Made by a program: the position numbers and the translations under genes. The notes beneath the pieces are model-generated. The model made no database searches. It saw only the letters and a list, made by a program, of their open reading frames with translations, and was not told the DNA's origin. From contig NC_088777.1 of assembly GCF_954871325.1 (NCBI RefSeq), positions 47,779,366 to 47,843,365 of the forward strand: 64,000 nucleotides of DNA. Direction: 5' to 3'. This document shows, piece by piece, positions 49,101-58,100 of the stretch; the first letter of the stretch is position 1; the number at the start of each line of letters is the position of its first letter. The stretch comes from Gordionus sp. m RMFG-2023. Its lineage: Eukaryota; Nematomorpha; Gordioida; Chordodea; Parachordodidae.

Positions 49101-52100
49101 CAATATGGTCGGTTATTGTTTATCATAATTACAAATTAGATTCCATTATTTATCACTTTCAACTCAATCTTCTTTCAAGAATTTAAGAGTTAATTTGGAG
49201 GAATAAAATGCAATTAGTTAATTCTCATAAATTCTATTTGATATCCATATCAGGTCTAATATATAATAACTATAATATTTTCATCACATCTTCATACTTT
49301 TTCATATATAGATTACAAATTAAGTTCCATGGCTAGGGTTGCCAGGTCGCGAGAGAATTTGTTATTTTGCGGGAGAAATATGAAAATTGCGGGAGAAATA
49401 TGTAAATTGTGGTAGAAATATAAACATTGCTAAAAAAAATTTTTCTTCGGTCGGGATTTTGAATTGAATTCGTTATCCGCCTCTTTTTTTTATAATAATT
49501 TTTGTAAATAAAATAAAACATTATTTTATAAAAACGGAGGTGTGACTACAAGTTCCCAAAAAATGAATAATTGAAATAGTTATTTGTAGATTTTGTTTTA
49601 AAAAAATAATATTCTTTAAGTTCTGATGTAAGGGTTCTTATCTTATCGCCTATATTTTTAAAAAAATTTTCAAGTTCCGCTTGGCTTGTCCAAGGGAAGA
49701 GAAAACGATCGGTATAAAAATATAATTTGTAAATTTGGAATATTTCATTGTGTTTTTTTCTCGGCTATATCAACCGGATTAGAATTTAAATTTTTTGGAA
49801 AAGAAGATATGCATGTGAAGTCCCTTAAATTTACCTAAAGACCAAGGCACGGAAGTTAAGCCATCTGGTCTTAAGCCATCATCTAAAGATAAATTTGTAG
49901 GTTCCAGGATGTTTGGTATTCGGACCCTGGTAAGAGAACGGCTAATAGCTAATTTAATTGCTGCATGCCTTGCATGCCTGCCTTGACTATATATACAATT
50001 TTGACTCCCTTTGGAGTCAATTAATATTTAACATTTGATGCATGTATGTGGTTGAACTATGTTACATCCAAGTCGATGGCCTATGGCAACCCTTAATTTT
50101 TCATCTGATAAGCGGTTAACTTGGTTAACTTAGTTATGCTTCTAACCATTCATAACCACTAGTACAGTCAGCATTTTGTAATAGTTGTATATCAAAAGGG
50201 GGTTTGATGAGATTATTTTAAATATTTTTTTAATTAAAGGTTCGAAAATAGATTAGTATGTTAAGATTGTGGGTAAAACAGCTTGAGGTGGAGCTAAAGA
50301 TACCCAAGCTGTCAAGGCTAAATTTAAAAGGTTATCTTTAAGAGAATAAAAGAAGATATCATGGCGTTATTCATCAAACGCGATGCCGAAAATGATGAAA
50401 GAGATATAAGATTTAATGGATATAAATCTAAACCACCCATTTTGGAGGGTAATTGTGAGAAACCCCAATTAATTCTTCCAATTTAATATTTAAAATATTT
50501 TCTAATAAACTTCTAAAAAATTCATGAACACGATTAATAATTACATTATTTAAAAAAAGGGAAGAAGATCTAAAAATATGTAAAATCTTTGGTAAAAATA
50601 AATATTTTTTTAATAAAAAAGCTCTAGTTTGAAGGTATTTCTTTTAAAATATTTTCAAGTCTTAATAAGCCTTTGAAAAAATTTTTCCACTAACATCTCA
50701 CAGTTGGAAAAACTGCTTAAAGGTGAACCTAGAAGATTAATTTCACTTTTTTTAATGATTTAAACCCTTGAACTTCGAGTGTATTTAAATTTAAAAAACA
50801 TATTTCAGATTTAGCTTTTTTTAGAGTAAGGCCTATGTTTAGAAAATTCTTCTCTATACATACTATCGCTTATATTAAAATATATTAATATTATAAAAAA
50901 AACAAAAGATTTTAATTTTACGATGTAAAAAATATATTTTATGCTAAAGTCCCGCAAAACTACCGCATATGGAAATCTATCGTGTGTTTTTTATATAACA
51001 TTATAGGGATGGGCGCTTAATTATCACATATTAGGTTTAAATACATAACATAATATAATATTGTACTTAATTCATGATAATTATTTTATTTATATAGTTC
51101 AATTACATTATTATAATCAGTGCAGGGAAGTGAATCTACATCTATTGTATATTCTCCAAAACTAATAAATAATACAGAAGCAACTACAGTTGCGGCAATA
51201 GCTATCATGTAGTACAACATTCACAGAGCTACATATCATCACAATATGGGCAGAATCTTTTCCCCATAATATTAAAGTCCTCCGAGATAAATCAAAACTA
51301 GCAAGGCTATCATCAATGTTTTAGAATCTAAATTCAGGAGGTTAATTCTTGACGATTCGGCATACATATGCAATTCTAACAGATGCATCTAATTAGGGAA
51401 ATAAAACATTTCCCTTGATCCTCCGCTTTCAAGAAAATTAAGTTCGTTTCAATAAAACTTTTAAATTTTTTCACCTATAATAGTGAATAATCCAAAGACA
51501 TAACTAAGCATATAATGATAAATAAAGCAGATTCGGGATTAATGAATTGCATGTCAGCTTTCTGATATGATAATGCCTCGGTGAATTTGGCAAAACTAGT
51601 ATATTTACAGAATTGAGGCAGCCTAATGTTGGTTATGTTCCTAATACCCGCCATCGATAGAATTTTAAAATTTTATAAACCTTTAAAAAAATATTTCTTA
51701 AATATATTATAAAAGCTGTCCGAACATTTTGAAAAATTTTTTCAAGAATGAATGGCAGAGGTATATATAGGAATGATTTCCCATGTAGGAAATCTACTAC
51801 ATGCTGCTAATATAGAAGAATCTTTTTTAACAAAGATTCACAAAATTATGCTGTAGATGTGTTTATAATTTACAGCTAAAAATTGACAACAAATTTTATG
51901 GCGTCACTAAAATTTTATTAATGTTCAAATATTTTCAAAATACCGATAGACATTGATATCTTGTTTGAGGAGGTTGCAATGCTCTCTATTTTTGATTTGC
52001 CGCAAAATTCAAAATATTAATTTTACAATGTAAAAAATATATTTATTTGTACAATTAGCTCGGCCTCTAATGTTGTTAAAGCAATCCAATTTCTCTAGTC

Positions 52101-55100
52101 CTCATCGGGCTAAAAATGCGCTCCGATGAGGCATTAGAATGAGGTAAGGAGAAAACATCGGATAGTTATTCAAACATGGGATTTATCATTATTACGAAAA
52201 AATTTCACCCATTTCTCCTCTGCAATAGGGACATGTCGCAACAACTCGCACAATTCCAAGTCAGACCACTTAGTTGATTAAATTCAGATTTTACATTCAT
52301 TGCCTTCTTGCAAGAATTATGTAGTATATGGCATATGCAGCCAATTGGTATTAAGTCATTATTGTGCTGCCTCACGGGAAATATACTTTGGTTTTTGCCA
52401 AAATGCGCAGAGGCATTATCACACAAAAAGCTGACATGCAACTCATTGATAACCCTGAATAAGCTATATCTACATTATGTGGTTATCTATGTCGTTGGAT
52501 TTTTAAACGATTTCTTCTGTAGTTGCATCTGTATTATTAATAATAATGTGATTGAACTATAATAAATAAAAAAATTATCAGTATCATAGAAAAAAGTATA
52601 ATATTATTTTATTATTTATTTAATTTAACCTGAACGTGATAATTAAGCGTCAAGACCTATAATATTATACAGAAACACATTGAAAATGATAAAATATGAA
52701 TGATGTTGATTTATTATTGTATAAGAATAAAACAGGATAGAAAGATATTTACAAACTTGATATGTTTTTATATTTAAAATTTATTTTTAAAATAATCAAT
52801 TACTTTCTTTCAAAATTATTATTTATATATTAAAAACGTTAAAATGCTAAAACAAAATTGTGCGGGAGAAATTAAAAAATTGCGGTAAATTTTTGTGGGA
52901 GATTTCCAATTGCGGTAGTTTTGCGAGAAAGAGATACCTGCGTGTAAACTAAAAAATTGCGTGAGTCTCCGGCTGATGGGGGGGGGGGGGTTCATGGCTA
53001 TTATCGATTCTTATTTAATTTGTCCTTTTCTTTGAATTGATAGGTTTTTTATATTAATATTCGCGCAACCTTTGATTATAATCCAGCAATATAGTAGTTT
53101 CATCAAAATAAAAGTCCATATGGACAAGTGAATGACAATCTAAAGAGTATGCCAGTTTTTTTTCTATATTTGGATATAAATGAGCTAGAAGCGTCATTTA
53201 AATTTCTTTCTATAGCCTAATGATAGGCTCTTAAAGTTATATAATGTTAAAAACCAGAAATGATTATAAAATTAAATCAGATTTTTTTCTTCTCTTAATT
53301 TTTTTTATATGTAGATAAAGGAATAATTATTAAATGTGCAAAAAGTTGGGCCGAGCTCTAAGAGATGTGATCATTAATCAATTGTAAAAATTCGTGATAT
53401 TTGATAAATCATTAATTTCAATATATTAATCTAAAATCTTTTAAATATTTTATTATTTTATATATTAAAATAAAAGATTAAATATGGGTGTGGGCTATTG
53501 TTAATTTATGTAATATAATTATTTCATCCAAAAATTTGCACAATTTAGATAAACCTACTTTCTGAAGGTCTAAGAAATTTAAAAAAATGTCTAAAAACTA
53601 TTTTGTTGGTTAAAGGAGAGAAGTGCCAATTGCAGAAAAGACTCATTTTATGCAATCTTAAAGAATTATACTCTAATTACATACATACTAGTAATAAAAA
53701 TTAATCAAGTAAAAATTTAATGTATTAATACTTTTGCAAATAGGAAATTATTTTCCATAGACCACTTTAGATATGTCAAATTTGCTCTATGGAACTCTTG
53801 ATGACTAAACCCATGTGGAAACCAGTTGAAAAGTTTGCTATTATCTATTATGTAAATACATTTACATTTAGAATTTTATTTAGTACAACCATTTTTTTAT
53901 ACCTTTTTTTTTATCATTCTCAAAATATAAATTAATTCTAAAATAAATACGTCCAAACTTATAATTATTTTTTATGTAAAACCCATCAATATTCCACATA
54001 AAAGACTATTTTAGTTTTTGAAAATTCTACTCTTTCCTTTAAGTCTGGTGGTATTGGTATCAGATCCCCGTACAACTTTCCCTCTCAGCCTTTATCTCAT
54101 CTCGTCTTGATGCACAATCTATCATCGATAACGGATGCACTCCTTCAGACACTGACCTCTTTCAGGCCTTCCCCTTCTGGGACAGCAACGGCTCACCCAT
54201 CTTTTGCCGTCTCAGCATTCAGAAAGACTAGGATGCTCCTGTGATCGCCCGTTCGGTTGAATATGTCGTTGAATACCTTATTCTAACAGGCCCATTGAGG
54301 ATAATTTTAATAATTTAGTATTATATGCAAGCTCAGGTTACGAATGGCTCGAAGCCATCCCCAGTTCTAATATTGGCCTCCTTCTGACTGGAGAACAGCT
54401 ACGCATTTCCATAGCCCTCCATCTTGGCTGTAACGTGGTTCCCTTCATTTGCACCTACTGTGGCTGTCCCATCGTAAAGTCTATTATCCTTTGCACTGAA
54501 AGTTCTCCCGTGGACGACAACCGCCTCCAACATCCTCCTAGCTGCTCTTAAAAAAGAGTCAATATTCCATCCACCCTCGAACCAGTAAGCCTCTCAAACG
54601 AAAACGCCATATGCCCCGATGGCATATCTTTCATTCCCTGGACTAATGGTCCCCCTAGCTTGGAACTATACTTGTGTCGATTTTGCCGCCAAGTCCAACC
54701 TCTCATTCGAAGAGGCCAAAATCCTGAAGAAAACAAATATGCTTGCCTCACTAATACCGTGTTTATCCCAATCGTTACCAATACCCTAGGCATGTTCAGA
54801 AGTGATGCTCTCAATTTCATCAAAACTATAAGAAAAATAAGAGGCAGATCTCAAGGGACCCCAATGAAGGATTTTACCTTCGTCAGCAGATTTCCCTGGA
54901 AATCTGCCGGTCCAATTTTTTAGGCATTCACTCTTCTCTAGAGTGATTTGTACCCTTTTTTTTTAAATTTTTATTATTTTTCTTTATCCGATTTCTCTTT
55001 TATACATACATATTTTTAATTTATTTTTAATATATCATTACTCTTTATATATATTTTCAATTATAATTCGTAAATAAAAAATTTCTGAAAATTCTTATTT

Positions 55101-58100
55101 AAATAAAGTATCTCATCATTGTAAAATAAAATCTCCTTTTTGTATAAAATATATAAATTAAAATTATATTTAAAATGTTTTTATTTATATTATATATTAG
55201 TCTCACTTAATAGAAAGTCGTATCCCAATTGCGAAGATCTTTTTGTTTTTTTATTTTTATATAGATCACCCGAATATCCAAGATTGATTGTAAAATTTTT
55301 AATACCCCTTTTCCTTATTCTGGTTTGAAAATTTATCAATTCCTAATTTTGATAATAAATAAACAAATTTAAATGTATTTATTTTAAAAAAAATGAAGAA
55401 ATTAATGGTGATTAGTAGCCATAGTGATGCAAAATGGCTCCATTTGAGTTTTTCAAAAACGAACTCCGTATTTTATCCAGAAATAAATAACGCAACTAAA
55501 GATTTTACTCATAAATAGAGCACAATGGTTTATACATCTATTAGCGAAAAGCTTAGGCAATATTTTTCTGGCTTAAATATTGAGTTAGCCGTTAATAATC
55601 GGCTCAACTGGAGCGATTTTGCATTATCAAGTATTCATTTCTCTTAGGTAAATGAGTTTTATATTAAATTTTGCATTTATATATAAGTGTTCCAAGGGCG
55701 GATATGTTATGAACTACCATAGGCGTATCCAGGAATTTACTAAGGGAGGGGGATCATTATTAGGTGATTTTTTCTACATATTTCATTGAAGGTATTTTAG
55801 GTCTACGCCTATTTAATAGATTTTTATAAAATAATCTTGACTATTAATTTTTTAATTATCTGTTATACAAGAAACGCTCTCAGGAGGAAGAGCTTCTGTT
55901 CAAGATATTTCCCAAGTCATACAAAATAAATTACTATTAAAAACGATTTCTAATTCAAATAATTTACCATCATATAAGTACAAATGTCATTTAATCAATT
56001 CATATAATAAAACGTTATGTTATAAATAACGGTATAACCTGCTTAGAAATTTAATTATCATTTTCCTTAGTTTTTGAATTTTCAACCCTAGAAATCTTAT
56101 ACCTTACGATGCTCCACAATATAACGCAAATTTATGGCGCCTTGAATTTAATAAGTTTTTTGAATAAATTATTAACAAACTAATAACTATAGAAATATGA
56201 TTGATAAAACATGTTACAAAAGTCAATTTACTTCGATATCAGATATGGTCGGATTAATATAATTACCCACAAAAATATCATCAATATCTATCATGAAATA
56301 TCGATTTTTGTTTCTCAATTTATCAAGATGTAGTCTTTTTGCTTTGTTTAATTTAGAATGCTTTAGGAGTGTCAACAAACAATCACGAAAGAGAATCTGG
56401 AAGGGCCAATATTGAAGTCTAGCGCCGAAAACTATTCTCTCTTGATTCAAGATTCGATCCGATAATTTTGTAGAAGATTTCAATTTTTTTAGATAATATA
56501 TCAAAGGTAATTTATTCAACTCTTGGGTTTTAGCCCTTAAATCTTCCGTATATGCTAAAATTTCATTCTCCCATTGATAGGTTGTATCTGGAGTCAATTT
56601 AAAACCTCTGATAGCTTCTGACTCAGAAAAAACTTCACCATATATTTTACCAAACTTTGGCCCGTGTTCATCAACCGGTGGTAACTTTAATATGTAAGGG
56701 ATTTGTGAACTCCTGTTTACATATATGCCTTTAGTTTTGGTCGAAGAAAAATTTACGATATTTTGAACCTATAAAATATTTAATGTAATTTTTATATACA
56801 AATTATAATTGCCTTAGGCTCCTAGTTCACTTTTTTCGCATATCTTATACCGGGCTCAAAAAATGAGAAGATAGGAGGGTATTAGAATATATTAGCTTTT
56901 CACAACATCGTTTATACACTAAACCCTTATGGTAAATTTAATCAATTTTAATTTATAACTGGGAATTCCTTAATATAAAGAAATTTTTCTCTAATTTATA
57001 ACAAAGATTAACTAAGGTTACCCATCGCAAATGACTGAAAATTTCTTATGGTTATGATTCTAACCATATCTTAAAATTATAAAAAAAAATTATGTATAAT
57101 AACTTAAGAAAATTCCTATTTTATAAAATGTACACGAAGGAAATGTTTTATCAAGATTTCACATCATAATTTCCTAGGCGATCTTATTTTCCGCTTAAAT
57201 TTAAATGACCCAGGGGAGAATTAAGTTTTGGATATATCCATTGTTTAATTTCTTTAAATAGTACTACCTAATATTCATATAATTATAACTATGCCAATCA
57301 AGAGTAAAATTCAATTTATTACCAAAATCTGGAAATAGCTTTAGAAAAAAACTTTATTAAATTATTTTCAAGATTACTAGATTGGGGGAAATATGCCATA
57401 AATGGCCATGCGTGAAGACTGGCCACCACCCTTTAACATTTTATCTATTGGACCAATTTCTCTCAAAATTTATCAAAATGTGTATATTTATGATAGGTAC
57501 CTTACCTAAGTTCAATAATTGAATAGAGCAATTCAATAAAAAATTATCAAACAAACTGTTTTTAGTACCTCTTTCTGGAAAAATCACCTTACACATTCTT
57601 TTGTTTGGTAAAAAAATTATTAATTTAGATTACTGATATTTTATATAAATATTATCCTTAGGCATTTAGCATTATTCCAAAAAATTAGACTTTAAAAGCT
57701 TTATTTAATAGACATATAAGGCGCTTAATAACAATAGAGAGGTGAGTAATGACTGAATGTATTGATTGGCCCTAATTCGCACATTCACATATTCATATTA
57801 AAATGAAAAGCTCTTGCAACAACATTTGGTGAAATAAAACGATGAACAAGCTTAAGGATATTTAGTAAAATGATAATTGATTATAATATTATCAATAAAC
57901 AGATGTGGTAATAAATTGAGATTACTAATTAAATTAATGTATAATTAATTTTTTATATAACTTAAAAATGTAGAAATATCAATATAGGTCTTTTACAAGT
58001 ATTATTGATTTCATATTTATAATAAAATTCTTAAATAATATATTATGGCCAGTTAACACATTATATGGAGACCATAAAGACAACTTTCACATAATCTTAT

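Noticed and set aside
54548-54823. Open frame of 91 codons on the minus strand
   Set aside because: It is antisense to the LINE coding region, which matches LINE motifs in order on the plus strand.
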